From DATFTF01 sp963825175 (GTDB lineage Bacteria > Acidobacteriota > Thermoanaerobaculia > UBA5066 > Gp7-AA6): DNA of 64,000 nt. The notes under the pieces are model-generated. The model had not been told where the DNA came from and searched no databases. It saw only the letters and a list, made by a program, of their open reading frames with translations. Positions 8,200-27,179 of this stretch are shown one piece after another. The first letter of the stretch is position 1; each line of letters starts with the position of its first letter. Location of the stretch: assembly GCA_963825175.1 (NCBI GenBank), contig CAWGSA010000002.1, forward strand, positions 1,860,001 to 1,924,000. The letters run 5' to 3'. The position numbers and the translations under genes were made by a program.

Positions 8200-8586
8200 A
8201 TGGCGATGTCCACGGAAAATCTGGTCAGCGAGATCAAGGGGATGACGGTCCTCGAGCTGAACAACTTCGTCAAGGCGCTGGAGGCCGAGTTCGGCGTCTC
8301 GGCCATGGCCATGGCCATGCCCATGGCGGCCGCGGGCGGTGCGGCGGCGGCCGCGGCGGCACCGGTCGAGGAGGAGAAGACGGAATTCACCGTCGTCCTG
8401 GCCGCGGCCGGCGAAAAGATCAAGACGATCAAGGTGGTGCGGGAAGTCACCAGCCTGGGCCTGAAAGAGGCCAAGGATCTGGTGGACGGCGCTCCGGGAA
8501 CCCTCAAGGAAGGGGTGTCCAAGGACGAGGCCGCCGCGATCAAGAAGAAGTTCGAGGACGTCGGCGCGAAGGTCGAAATCAAGTAG
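8200..8586 (+). CDS. rplL: Ribosomal protein L7/L12
   Basis: The stalk protein that recruits translational GTPases. From the chosen ATG it has 128 residues: N-terminal dimerisation domain, an Ala-rich hinge (residues ~40-52) and a C-terminal domain with the conserved KIKTIKVVREVTSLGLKEAK helix. The start is set by AAGGAG at 8187-8192, 7 nt before this ATG; ATG codons at 8194 and 8206 and an upstream GTG at 8161 fit worse. Confidence 0.97.
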   Translation: MAMSTENLVSEIKGMTVLELNNFVKALEAEFGVSAMAMAMPMAAAGGAAAAAAAPVEEEKTEFTVVLAAAGEKIKTIKVVREVTSLGLKEAKDLVDGAPGTLKEGVSKDEAAAIKKKFEDVGAKVEIK

Positions 8587-8649
8587 TGAGGGTTCCCGGC
8601 TCGATTCGCTGGAATAGCTGGTTGTTGTTCTCTAGGGTTGCGTCCGGTC

Positions 8650-8671
8650 GGCCCGAAGCGGGTCCCGGGCC
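8650..8671 (+). promoter_or_regulatory. Hairpin in the rplL-rpoB gap (possible partial attenuator)
   Basis: GGCCCG and CGGGCC pair around a 10-nt loop within the 138-nt gap between rplL and rpoB. Many bacteria have a leaky attenuator or processing site here that lowers rpoBC relative to ribosomal protein output. No T-run follows, so the role is uncertain. The rest of the gap holds only the rpoB Shine-Dalgarno (AGGAG, 8711-8715). Confidence 0.3.
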
Positions 8672-8724
8672 TGCTCAATTGCGGCGGCTCGTAGGGGCCA
8701 CCGCGCTCAAAGGAGTCCCCCTGA

Positions 8725-12960
<4,236 letters not shown>

Positions 12961-13041
12961 GCCTAGCTCTGAGAGCTTCGAATCGCCGCGGCCGCGGCAT
13001 TTCTACCGGGGGATGGTGGATCGCGGCCGTTTGTTCCCGTA

Positions 13042-13060
13042 CGGCCGCGTCGAGCGGCCG
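13042..13060 (+). promoter_or_regulatory. GC hairpin just upstream of the rpoC ribosome binding site
   Basis: CGGCCGC-GTCGA-GCGGCCG makes a 7-bp all-GC stem in the 119-nt rpoB-rpoC gap, a few bases before AAAAGGAG (13064-13071). A 14-nt palindrome (GCCGCGGCCGCGGC, 12985-12998) lies upstream. They could set rpoC translation or mRNA processing; that is inference. Confidence 0.4.
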
Positions 13061-13079
13061 CTGAAAAGGAGCGACTAAG

Positions 13080-17267
<4,188 letters not shown>

Positions 17268-17296
17268 GTCTCGCCGGGAGGCGATCGCACGCCGGT

Positions 17297-17325
17297 CACC
17301 GGGCCCCGCAAGGGGCCCTTCGGTT
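17297..17325 (+). terminator. GC-rich hairpin after rpoC
   Basis: GGGCCCC-GCAA-GGGGCCC (17301-17318) is a perfect 7-bp stem with a GNRA-type loop, followed only by TTCGGTT rather than a full T-tract. It starts 33 bases after the rpoC stop and precedes the str promoter, so it probably ends or weakens the rpoBC transcript. Confidence 0.55.
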
Positions 17326-17450
17326 CTGCTTATCGGGAGGTGGATGGCAAAGGAGAGAGAAGAGCTGAGGATTACCTCGCCGGCGGTCCGTCGTCCGGGG
17401 TCCGGAGGGAGCCGGAACGCCGAAAGCCGAGAGCGGACAGGCCTTTCCGC

Positions 17451-17479
17451 TTGACAAGGTGCGCCCTGGCGCGTACCAT
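17451..17479 (+). promoter_or_regulatory. Strong sigma70-type promoter of the rpsL operon
   Basis: A perfect TTGACA -35 box (17451-17456), 17-nt spacer and TACCAT -10 box (17474-17479, 4 of 6). Initiation near 17486 would give a leader of about 135 nt before rpsL. It is the best promoter match I find in the window and divides the long ribosomal block into two transcription units. Bases 17326-17450 show no gene or repeat I can identify. Confidence 0.75.
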
Positions 17480-17510
17480 TCGCGGGTTTTTCCTCTGGAC
17501 TCCGGCGGCC

Positions 17511-17564
17511 GAGGTCCTCAGTCGGAACTGACCTCGTTGCCCGGTGCCGAGTAAAGCAGTTTAC
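17511..17564 (+). promoter_or_regulatory. Structured rpsL leader: two consecutive hairpins
   Basis: First hairpin 17511-17535: GAGGT and CAGT stacks separated by a CCT bulge, closed by ACTG and ACCTC around a CGGA loop. Second hairpin 17551-17564: GTAAA-GCAG-TTTAC. They lie in the predicted 5' untranslated leader. A ribosomal-protein-binding regulatory role (in E. coli, S7 regulates the str operon) is possible, but no known site is matched. Confidence 0.4.
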
Positions 17565-17621
17565 GGTCGATCTCGGGCCCCTTCTCGGCTCCGGGGGGTT
17601 CGGGGTGACACAGGAGAGTCG

Positions 17622-17996
17622 ATGCCGACAATTTCTCAACTGGTTCGTAAGGGGCGGGAACGCATGCGGGTGAAGACCGCGTCGCCGGCCCTGGCGCGAT
17701 CGCCCCAGAAGCGGGGGGTCTGCACGCGCGTCTACACGACGACGCCGAAGAAGCCGAATTCCGCGCTGCGGAAAGTGGCCCGCGTGCGGCTGACCAACGG
17801 CATCGAGGTGACGACCTACATCCCGGGGGTCGGGCACAACCTGCAAGAACACTCGATCGTGATGATTCGAGGCGGGCGCGTGAAGGACCTGCCGGGCGTT
17901 CGCTATCACATCATCCGCGGAACGCTCGACGCGGTCGGAGTGGCCAATCGCAAGCAGAGTCGCTCGAAGTACGGCGCCAAGCGCCCGAAGGCTTAG
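17622..17996 (+). CDS. rpsL: Ribosomal protein S12
   Basis: S12 sits at the decoding centre. The 124 residues start MPTISQLVRKGRERMRVK; the CAGGAGAG Shine-Dalgarno is 3 nt from the ATG. The TTPKKPNSALRKVARVRL and KDLPGVRYHIIRGTLDAVG loops carry wild-type lysines at the positions linked to streptomycin resistance in other bacteria. The stop codon overlaps the first AGGACNN heptad of the spacer to rpsG. Confidence 0.98.
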   Translation: MPTISQLVRKGRERMRVKTASPALARSPQKRGVCTRVYTTTPKKPNSALRKVARVRLTNGIEVTTYIPGVGHNLQEHSIVMIRGGRVKDLPGVRYHIIRGTLDAVGVANRKQSRSKYGAKRPKA

Positions 17997-18040
17997 GACG
18001 AAGAACGAAGGACGTAGGACTAAGGACATAGGACTCAGAA
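17995..18040 (+). repeat. AGGACNN heptad array filling the rpsL-rpsG spacer
   Basis: Six heptads in exact register run from the rpsL stop to four bases before rpsG: AGGACGA, AGAACGA, AGGACGT, AGGACTA, AGGACAT, AGGACTC, then AGAA and the ATG. Nothing else is in the spacer. The last AGGA is placed where a weak Shine-Dalgarno would act, so the repeat itself may supply the ribosome binding site. Confidence 0.85.
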
Positions 18041-18511
18041 ATGCCGAGACGCCGAGTCGTTGCCAAGCGCGAGATCCTTCCCGATCCGCTCTACAACTCC
18101 CAGCTCGTTACGAAGTTCGTCAACTCCGTGATGGGGCGCGGGAAGAAGTCGTTGGCGGAAGGAATCCTCTATGGCGCCTTGAACAAGGTCGCCGAGAAGA
18201 CCCAGGACGACCCCATGAAGACGTTCAAGAAGGCGATCGAGAACGTCAAGCCCGCTCTGGAGGTCAAGTCTCGCCGGGTCGGCGGCTCGACCTATCAGGT
18301 GCCGGTGGAGGTCCGTCCCAACCGACGGACGTCGCTCGCGATCCGCTGGATCATCGACTACGCGGGACAGCGGGGAGAGAAGACGATGCGGGAGAAGCTG
18401 GCTGCAGAGCTGCTCGACGCGGCGAACCTTCGCGGCGGCGCGGTGAAGAAGAAGGACGACACACACAAGATGGCGGAGGCGAACAAGGCGTTCGCCCACT
18501 ACCGCTGGTAG
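18041..18511 (+). CDS. rpsG: Ribosomal protein S7
   Basis: S7 nucleates assembly of the small-subunit head. The 156 residues include MPRRRVVAKREILPDPLYNS, VNSVMGRGKKSLAEGILYGA and VGGSTYQVPVEVRPNRRTSLA, and it ends in ANKAFAHYRW. The length is standard. Confidence 0.98.
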   Translation: MPRRRVVAKREILPDPLYNSQLVTKFVNSVMGRGKKSLAEGILYGALNKVAEKTQDDPMKTFKKAIENVKPALEVKSRRVGGSTYQVPVEVRPNRRTSLAIRWIIDYAGQRGEKTMREKLAAELLDAANLRGGAVKKKDDTHKMAEANKAFAHYRW

Positions 18512-18554
18512 CTCTTAACGTCAAACCTCGAACGTAGAAACTCGCACTTTCATC
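18512..18554 (+). repeat. GAACNNA-type heptad remnant in the rpsG-fusA spacer
   Basis: The spacer contains AAACCTCGAACGTAGAAACT, four degenerate heptads of the GAAC type seen more fully before rplE and rpsD. No left arm is present, so this is a solo right arm or remnant. No clear Shine-Dalgarno precedes the fusA ATG. Confidence 0.5.
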
Positions 18555-20663
<2,109 letters not shown>

Positions 20664-20676
20664 GCCGAGGGGAGAG

Positions 20677-21870
<1,194 letters not shown>

Positions 21871-21878
21871 GTCGGGCC

Positions 21879-22006
21879 GGAAGGCGGAAGGCGGAACGAG
21901 GAACCAGGAGGAGATAGCGCAGCGCAGAAGGCACGAAGGATCGAGAGAACGGGAGCACGCCTCTCGCCTCTCGCCTCACGCCTCACGCGCTCGCGAAACG
22001 AGCGAT
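21879..22006 (+). repeat. Heptad inverted-arm element 8 (between tuf copy 2 and rpsJ)
   Basis: Left arm 21879-21896 (AAGGCGG x2, then AACGAGG). Spacer with AGGAGG at 21906-21911, identical to element 4 over some 50 bases. Right arm 21956-21988 (ACGCCTC, TCGCCTC x2, ACGCCTC, ACGC). Tail CGCTCGCGAAACGAGCG before the rpsJ ATG. It has one left-arm heptad fewer than element 4, and its right-arm unit order is shifted by one. Confidence 0.9.
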
Positions 22007-22324
22007 ATGAAGAACGACAAGATCAGAATTCGCCTGAAGGCCTTCGACTACCGGATTCTCGACCAGTCCGCGACGGAGATCGTGGACACGGCCCGGCGGA
22101 CCGGCGCCAAGATCTCGGGTCCGATTCCGCTTCCCACGGCGATTTCCCGGTACACCGTGAACCGGTCGCCGCACATCGACAAGAAGTCCCGGGAGCAATT
22201 CGAGATGCGCACCCACAAGCGGCTCCTCGACATCCTGGAGCCGACGTCTCAGACCGTCGATGCCCTGATGAAGCTGGAGCTGCCGGTCGGCGTGGACGTC
22301 GAGATCAAGGCGTTTGGGAAGTGA
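22007..22324 (+). CDS. rpsJ: Ribosomal protein S10
   Basis: S10 is a small-subunit head protein and the NusE partner of NusB in antitermination. The 105 residues start MKNDKIRIRLKAFDYRILDQ and include VNRSPHIDKKSREQFEMRTHK. It opens the S10 cluster (rpsJ-rplC-rplD-rplW-rplB-rpsS-rplV-rpsC-rplP-rpmC-rpsQ). The ATG directly follows the element tail. Confidence 0.98.
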   Translation: MKNDKIRIRLKAFDYRILDQSATEIVDTARRTGAKISGPIPLPTAISRYTVNRSPHIDKKSREQFEMRTHKRLLDILEPTSQTVDALMKLELPVGVDVEIKAFGK

Positions 22325-22327
22325 GAA

Positions 22328-22466
22328 TCGTAAGGCGTAAGGCGTTAGGCGGCAGGCGAACGAGAGTCCGGAGGAATTAGCGGCGCGCAAAATGGGGAGA
22401 GGTACCGAAGGACGGGAGCACGCCTCACGCCTTCCGCCTCTCGCCTCCCGCGCGAGCGAGCGAGAC
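22328..22466 (+). repeat. Heptad inverted-arm element 9 (before rplC)
   Basis: Left arm 22328-22360 (GTAAGGC x2, GTTAGGC, GGCAGGC, GAACGAG). Spacer with GGAGG at 22370-22374 followed by AATTAG. Right arm 22419-22450 (ACGCCTC, ACGCCTT, CCGCCTC, TCGCCTC). Tail CGCGCGAGCGAGCGAGAC up to the rplC ATG. GGAGG is 93 nt before that ATG. Confidence 0.88.
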
Positions 22467-23120
22467 ATGGCAGTACACGGAATCATCGGCAAGAAAGTGG
22501 GCATGACCCAGATCTTCCTCTCCGACGGCGGCGCTGTTCCCGTGACCGTCGTCCAGGCCGGACCTTGCCTCGTCGTTCAGCGCAAGACGCCGGCCAAGGA
22601 TGGCTACGAGGCGATCCAGATCGGCCTGGTCGAGTCGCGCCCGGACCGGCGGGCGAATCAGCCCCAGCGCGGCCGATTCGATAAGGTCGGGGTGGCTCCC
22701 ATGCGGACGCTGGCGGAGGTCCACTTGGACGCCGGCGACGAGGTCAAGCCGGGAGACAAGGTTCTTTGTTCGACCTTCCAGGAGCAGGATCACGTGGATG
22801 TGATCGGTGTCTCCAAGGGCAAGGGCTTCGCCGGCGTGGTGCGGCGCCATCATTTTCGCGGCGGCGCGGCGACCCATGGTTCGATGTTCCACCGCGCCCC
22901 GGGCTCCATCGGGCCCTCGGCCTTTCCGTCCCGTGTCTACCCGGGCACGCGCTCGTCGGGCCGGCTGGGCGGACGCCAGGCGACGTCGAAGAACCTGGTC
23001 GTCGTGCGCGTGGACGTCGAGAACAATCTTCTGTACCTGAAGGGCGCGGTTCCCGGGGCCCGCAACTCCATCATCAAGATCGTGCGGTCGTCGTTCGCCA
23101 AGCCGGCGGCGGCGCGTTGA
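22467..23120 (+). CDS. rplC: Ribosomal protein L3
   Basis: L3 helps shape the peptidyl-transferase centre. The 217 residues start MAVHGIIGKKVGMTQIFLSD and include GKGFAGVVRRHHFRGGAATH and the GTRSSGRLGGRQ loop. An in-frame ATG at 22392 would add 25 residues from the heptad arm and is rejected. Confidence 0.97.
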   Translation: MAVHGIIGKKVGMTQIFLSDGGAVPVTVVQAGPCLVVQRKTPAKDGYEAIQIGLVESRPDRRANQPQRGRFDKVGVAPMRTLAEVHLDAGDEVKPGDKVLCSTFQEQDHVDVIGVSKGKGFAGVVRRHHFRGGAATHGSMFHRAPGSIGPSAFPSRVYPGTRSSGRLGGRQATSKNLVVVRVDVENNLLYLKGAVPGARNSIIKIVRSSFAKPAAAR

Positions 23121-23130
23121 GGAAGATCCG

Positions 23131-23760
23131 ATGAGCACTGTTCCCGTTCTCAACTGGAAGAAGGAGAAGGTCGGCGAGGTCGGCCTGCCCGAGGAGATCT
23201 TCGATTATCCGTACCGCCGGCACCTGGTGTGGGAAGTGGTCAAGGCCCACCTGGCCGGGTTGCGCCGGGGAACGCACAAGACCAAGGTTCGCTCCGAGGT
23301 GTCGGGATCGGGCAAGAAGCCCTTCAAACAGAAGGGAACCGGCCGCGCGCGCCAGGGGGGCAGCCGCCCTCCGATTCACCGCCACGGCGGAACGGCGCAC
23401 GGGCCCGTGCCTCGGTCGTACGCGCAAGGGGTTTCGGTCAATGAGAAGAAGAACGCCTTGAAAGCGGTCCTCTCGCAACGCGTTCGCGAGCAGCGCCTGG
23501 TGGTGGTCGACCGGATGGACCTTCAGAGCCACCGCACCAAAGACCTCCAGGGCGCGGTCGGAGAGCTGGGCATCGAAGGCAAGGCCTTGTTCGTCGACTC
23601 GCACGAAAACGAGAATCTCGTACGCGCGTCGCGCAACGTCAAGGATTGGAAGCTCGTTGACGCGCTCAAGATCAACGCCTACGAAGTCATGAAACACGGG
23701 ACGGTCGTCCTGTCGCAGCGGGCGCTGACCCGCGTGGTCGAGACTCTGGGGGGCAAGTGA
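23131..23760 (+). CDS. rplD: Ribosomal protein L4
   Basis: L4 lines the peptide exit tunnel and in E. coli represses the S10 operon. The 209 residues include the arginine/glycine-rich tunnel loop (SGSGKKPFKQKGTGRARQGG) and a C-terminal LKINAYEVMKHGTVVLSQRA. GAGGAAG provides the ribosome binding site in a 10-nt gap after rplC. Confidence 0.97.
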   Translation: MSTVPVLNWKKEKVGEVGLPEEIFDYPYRRHLVWEVVKAHLAGLRRGTHKTKVRSEVSGSGKKPFKQKGTGRARQGGSRPPIHRHGGTAHGPVPRSYAQGVSVNEKKNALKAVLSQRVREQRLVVVDRMDLQSHRTKDLQGAVGELGIEGKALFVDSHENENLVRASRNVKDWKLVDALKINAYEVMKHGTVVLSQRALTRVVETLGGK

Positions 23761-24050
23761 TGGAACCGCAAGAGGTGATCCGCCGTCCCCTGATCACCGA
23801 GAAGGCGACGCGGCTCAAGGAGGCGTCGGGCACGATCTGCTTCGAGGTCGCTCGAAATGCCAACAAGATCCAGATCGCTCGCGCCGTCACCGCGCTCTTC
23901 GGCGTCAAGGTCGCCGACGTGCAGGTGGCCAACCGCAAGGGAAAGTGGAAGCGCATGGGCCGTTTCCTGGGGCAGCGCAAGGATTGGAAGAAGGCCTACG
24001 TCCGGCTGGCGCCGGGGGAAAAGCCGATCGAATTCTTCGAGGGCGTCTGA
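23760..24050 (+). CDS. rplW: Ribosomal protein L23
   Basis: L23 stands at the tunnel exit and docks trigger factor and SRP. The 96 residues show EVIRRPLITEKATRLKE, ALFGVKVADVQVANRKGK and KKAYVRLAPGEKPIEFFEG. The ATG overlaps the rplD stop by one base (TGATG); a GTG one codon earlier is possible. Confidence 0.97.
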   Translation: MEPQEVIRRPLITEKATRLKEASGTICFEVARNANKIQIARAVTALFGVKVADVQVANRKGKWKRMGRFLGQRKDWKKAYVRLAPGEKPIEFFEGV

Positions 24051-24054
24051 AGTC

Positions 24055-24183
24055 CGTGAGGCGTAAGGCGTAAGGCGAAAAACGGAGGCGAACGCAGAGA
24101 AGAGGAGCAAGGTAGGAGCGACGACAGGGTTCACGCCTGACGTCTCACGCCTTCCCGCCTCACGCTCGAGCGTAGCGAGAGTT
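24055..24183 (+). repeat. Heptad inverted-arm element 10 (before rplB)
   Basis: Left arm 24055-24080 (GTGAGGC, GTAAGGC x2, GAAAAAC). Purine-rich spacer with GGAGG at 24084-24088 and further GAGGAG/TAGGAG. Right arm 24131-24165 (ACGCCTG, ACGTCTC, ACGCCTT, CCGCCTC). Tail CTCGAGCGTAGCGAG up to the rplB ATG. GGAGG is 96 nt before the ATG. Confidence 0.85.
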
Positions 24184-25014
24184 ATGCCAGTCAAGAAGTT
24201 CAAACCGACGTCCGCGGGGGTCCGTTTCCAGACGAAGCTCGATTTTTCCGACCTGACGCAGAAGCGGCCGGAGAAGGCGCTGACCGCCGGGCTGAGGTCG
24301 ACCGGCGGCCGGAACAATCAAGGCCGCATGACATCCCGGTTCATGGGCGGGGGTCACAAACGGCTCTATCGGATCATCGATTTCCGCCGCGACAAGACCG
24401 GAATTCCGGCGACCGTCGCGGCGATCGAGTACGACCCGAACCGCACCTCCCGAATCGCGCTTCTCCATTACGCGGACGGCGAGAAGCGCTACATCCTCGC
24501 GCCCAACGGCCTGCAGGTCGGCGCGACCGTCATGTCCGGACCTTCGGCCGACATCCTTCCGGGCAACGCGCTTCCCCTCCGGGGAATCCCTCTCGGCACA
24601 ACCATCCACAACATCGAGTTGAAGAAAGGTTACGGCGGGCAACTCGTTCGCTCGGCCGGCGCGGCCGCTCAGCTCATGGCCAAGGAGGGGGACTATGCCC
24701 AGGTCCGTTTGCCGTCGGGCGAGGTCCGCGAAGTCCACATCGAGTGCTACGCGACGATCGGTCAGGTGGGCAACCTGGAGCACGAGAACGTGTCCATCGG
24801 CAAGGCCGGGCGCAACCGCTGGCTCGGTTGGCGTCCGCACAACCGCGGAGTGTCGATGAATCCTGTCGACCATCCCATGGGCGGCGGCGAGGGCAAGACC
24901 TCGGGAGGACGCCATCCGACGTCGCCTTGGGGCTGGAAAACGAAGGGTATGAAGACGCGCAACAACAAGCGGACGGACGGCTTCCGCATCCGTCGGCGTA
25001 AGTCGAAGGTCTAA
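24184..25014 (+). CDS. rplB: Ribosomal protein L2
   Basis: L2 is essential for subunit joining and peptidyl transfer. The 276 residues include KFKPTSAGVRFQT, AAIEYDPNRTSRIALLHY, and the C-terminal MNPVDHPMGGGEGKTSGGRH with the conserved histidine. The length is standard. The start directly follows element 10. Confidence 0.98.
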   Translation: MPVKKFKPTSAGVRFQTKLDFSDLTQKRPEKALTAGLRSTGGRNNQGRMTSRFMGGGHKRLYRIIDFRRDKTGIPATVAAIEYDPNRTSRIALLHYADGEKRYILAPNGLQVGATVMSGPSADILPGNALPLRGIPLGTTIHNIELKKGYGGQLVRSAGAAAQLMAKEGDYAQVRLPSGEVREVHIECYATIGQVGNLEHENVSIGKAGRNRWLGWRPHNRGVSMNPVDHPMGGGEGKTSGGRHPTSPWGWKTKGMKTRNNKRTDGFRIRRRKSKV

Positions 25015-25029
25015 GGGATAGGACGAACG

Positions 25030-25389
25030 ATGACGCGTTCCATCAAGAAGGGTGCGTTCGTGGACGATCACCTCGTCAAGAAGGTGGCCGCGATGAACAC
25101 CGCCCGTGAGAAGAGAGTCGTGAAGACATGGTCTCGGCGGTCCACCATCGTCCCGGACATGGTGGGTCACACGATTGCGGTGCACAACGGCCGGAAGTTC
25201 ATCCCTGTTTACATCGCCGAGAACATGGTCGGGCACAAGCTGGGCGAGTTTGCACCGACGCGAATCTTCAAGGGGCACAGCGGCAAGAAGGCGGCCGAGG
25301 CGGGAGCCGCCGTGGCTCCGGGCGCGAGCCGTCCGGGGGCGCCGGGGGCGCCGGTCCCGGCAGCCGCCCCCGCGGCTCCGAAGGCTTAA
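25030..25389 (+). CDS. rpsS: Ribosomal protein S19 with Ala/Pro-rich C-terminal tail
   Basis: S19 forms the intersubunit bridge in the small-subunit head. Residues 1-92 are typical (MTRSIKKGAFVDDHLVKKV, GHTIAVHNGRKFIPVYI, GHKLGEFAPTRIFKGH). About 26 further residues rich in Ala, Pro and Gly (VAPGASRPGAPGAPVPAAA) extend beyond the usual ~93-residue end. The AGGACGAACG spacer provides the ribosome binding site. Confidence 0.97.
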   Translation: MTRSIKKGAFVDDHLVKKVAAMNTAREKRVVKTWSRRSTIVPDMVGHTIAVHNGRKFIPVYIAENMVGHKLGEFAPTRIFKGHSGKKAAEAGAAVAPGASRPGAPGAPVPAAAPAAPKA

Positions 25390-25401
25390 CGGAGAGCGAG
25401 C

Positions 25402-25752
25402 ATGAAGGCGACGGCGAAACTTCGATACATGAAGGGCTCCGCGCAGAAGGTGCGGCTGGTGGCCGACCTGGTGCGGGGCAAGGCGGTCAATGACGCGGTG
25501 GCCATCCTGCGCAACACGCGCAAGGTGGCGGCCCGGGACATCTTGAAGACCCTGAAGTCGGCCGTGGCCAACGCCGAGCAGAAAGAGGCACATCTGGATG
25601 TGGACGGGCTGGTGGTGGCCCGGATCTTCGTCGACAAGGGTCCCCAGGAAAAACGCGTCCGACCCGCCCCCATGGGCCGGGCTTATCGCGTGCTGCATCG
25701 CAAGAGCCACCTGACGATCGAGATCTCGGACGCGGCCGAGGCGAAAGGTTAA
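25402..25752 (+). CDS. rplV: Ribosomal protein L22
   Basis: L22 lines the exit tunnel with L4. The 116 residues include MKATAKLRYMKGSAQKVRLV, the DGLVVARIFVDKGP segment and the tunnel-tip hairpin KRVRPAPMGRAYRVLHRKSH. It follows rpsS by 12 nt and ends two bases before rpsC. Confidence 0.97.
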   Translation: MKATAKLRYMKGSAQKVRLVADLVRGKAVNDAVAILRNTRKVAARDILKTLKSAVANAEQKEAHLDVDGLVVARIFVDKGPQEKRVRPAPMGRAYRVLHRKSHLTIEISDAAEAKG

Positions 25753-25754
25753 GC

Positions 25755-26405
25755 ATGGGCCAGAAAGTTCATCCCTACGGATTCCGCCTCGGTTTCAACC
25801 GGACCTGGCACTCGCGCTGGTTCGCGACCAAGGAGTACCAGACCTACCTCCACGAGGACATCAATCTCCGCAAGGAGCTCAAGCAGCGCCTGTCCCATGC
25901 CGGGGTCTCCGAGGTCGATATCGAGCGGTTCGCCAACAAGCTGAAGGTCAACATCCAGACGTCGCGTCCGGGCATCATCATCGGCAAGCGCGGCGCGGAG
26001 GTCGACAAGCTCCGCGACGAGCTCCAGCGCCGCACCAAGGCCGAGGTCCACATCAACATCATCGAGATCCAGCGTCCGGAGACCGACGCCCAGCTGGTGG
26101 CCGAGTCGATCGCCCTGCAGCTCGAGCGGCGCGTGGCGTTTCGCCGGGCGATGAAGAAGGGGATCGAGTCGGCGTTCCGGTTCGGGGCCCAGGGGATCAA
26201 GATCCGTTGCGCCGGGCGGTTGAACGGGGCGGAAATCGCCCGCGCGGAGTGGTACCAGGAGGGCCGGCTGCCGCTGCATACGTTGAAAGCAGACATCGAT
26301 TACGGGTTCGCCGAAGCAAACACGACGTACGGAAAGATCGGGGTGAAGACCTGGATCTACCGCGGCGAACAGCACAAGGCGAAGAACAGAAGGAAGACCG
26401 CGTAA
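25755..26405 (+). CDS. rpsC: Ribosomal protein S3
   Basis: S3 is part of the mRNA entry channel and helicase. The 216 residues contain MGQKVHPYGFRLGFNRTWHS, a KH domain with GIIIGKRGAEVDKLR, and the C-terminal GVKTWIYRGEQ. The length is normal. Heptad element 11 starts at its stop. Confidence 0.98.
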   Translation: MGQKVHPYGFRLGFNRTWHSRWFATKEYQTYLHEDINLRKELKQRLSHAGVSEVDIERFANKLKVNIQTSRPGIIIGKRGAEVDKLRDELQRRTKAEVHINIIEIQRPETDAQLVAESIALQLERRVAFRRAMKKGIESAFRFGAQGIKIRCAGRLNGAEIARAEWYQEGRLPLHTLKADIDYGFAEANTTYGKIGVKTWIYRGEQHKAKNRRKTA

Positions 26406-26547
26406 GGCGGAAGGCGTAAGGCGTAAGGCGAACGAGAACACGGAGGAGCAGCGAAGAAGCGCGCAAGAGAGCGAGTGGACCGAGTTGGGGGGCTGACGCC
26501 TCACGCCTCGCGCCTCACGCCTCACGCGCTCGCGCAGCGAGCGACCC
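26404..26547 (+). repeat. Heptad inverted-arm element 11 (before rplP)
   Basis: Left arm 26404-26433 (AAGGCGG, AAGGCGT x2, AAGGCGA). Spacer with GGAGGAG at 26442-26448. Right arm 26495-26527 (GACGCCT, CACGCCT, CGCGCCT, CACGCCT, CACGC). Tail CGCTCGCGCAGCGAGCG forms a stem and is followed by ACCC and the ATG. GGAGG is about 102 nt before rplP. Confidence 0.88.
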
Positions 26548-26973
26548 ATGTTGATGCCATCGAAAGTCAAGTACCGCAAGCAGCAGCGCGGGCGTATGCG
26601 GGGAAAGGCGACCCGCGGCGCGAACCTCGCCTTCGGCGACATGGGATTGCAGATCCTGGAGCCGGGCTGGATCACCGCTCGCCAGATCGAGGCGGCCCGC
26701 ATCGCCATGACCCGCGCCGTCAAGCGGGGAGGGAAGATCTGGATTCGAATCTTCCCGGACAAGCCGATCACCAAGAAACCGGCGGAAACGCGTATGGGCA
26801 AGGGCAAGGGCGCCCCGGAGGGCTGGGTCGCGGTGGTCAAGCCGGGCCGCATCCTCTATGAGATGGAGGGCGTCGATCTGGCCACGGCGAAGGAAGCGCT
26901 CTCGCTGGCGGCGGACAAGATCGGCCTGAAGACCCGATTCGTGACGCGGCAGTCCGAGATGGAGATCCGATGA
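26548..26973 (+). CDS. rplP: Ribosomal protein L16
   Basis: L16 organises the A-site region of the large subunit. The 141 residues start MLMPSKVKYRKQQRGRMRGK and include RVKRGGKIWIRIFPDKPITK-type sequence (AVKRGGKIWIRIFPDKPITK). The stop overlaps rpmC (ATGA). Confidence 0.98.
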   Translation: MLMPSKVKYRKQQRGRMRGKATRGANLAFGDMGLQILEPGWITARQIEAARIAMTRAVKRGGKIWIRIFPDKPITKKPAETRMGKGKGAPEGWVAVVKPGRILYEMEGVDLATAKEALSLAADKIGLKTRFVTRQSEMEIR

Positions 26974-27179
26974 AGAAGAAAGAACGGGAGATGCTGGCCC
27001 AGCAGGGAGCCCAGGACCTTGCCGAGAAGCTCAAGCAGCTGCGCGAGTCGACCTGGAAGCTCCGCCTCCAGAAGGCCACCGGCCAGCTCGAGGACCCCAG
27101 CCGACTCCGGGCGGTCCGCCGCGACGTGGCCCGCGTCAAGACCTATCAGCGAGCCCTGGAGCTCGCGGAGAAACAGTGA
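26970..27179 (+). CDS. rpmC: Ribosomal protein L29
   Basis: Small two-helix protein at the tunnel exit, 69 residues: KKKEREMLAQQGAQDLAEKL, then WKLRLQKATGQLEDPSRLRA and VKTYQRALEL. It overlaps rplP by four bases and rpsQ by one. Confidence 0.95.
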   Translation: MKKKEREMLAQQGAQDLAEKLKQLRESTWKLRLQKATGQLEDPSRLRAVRRDVARVKTYQRALELAEKQ

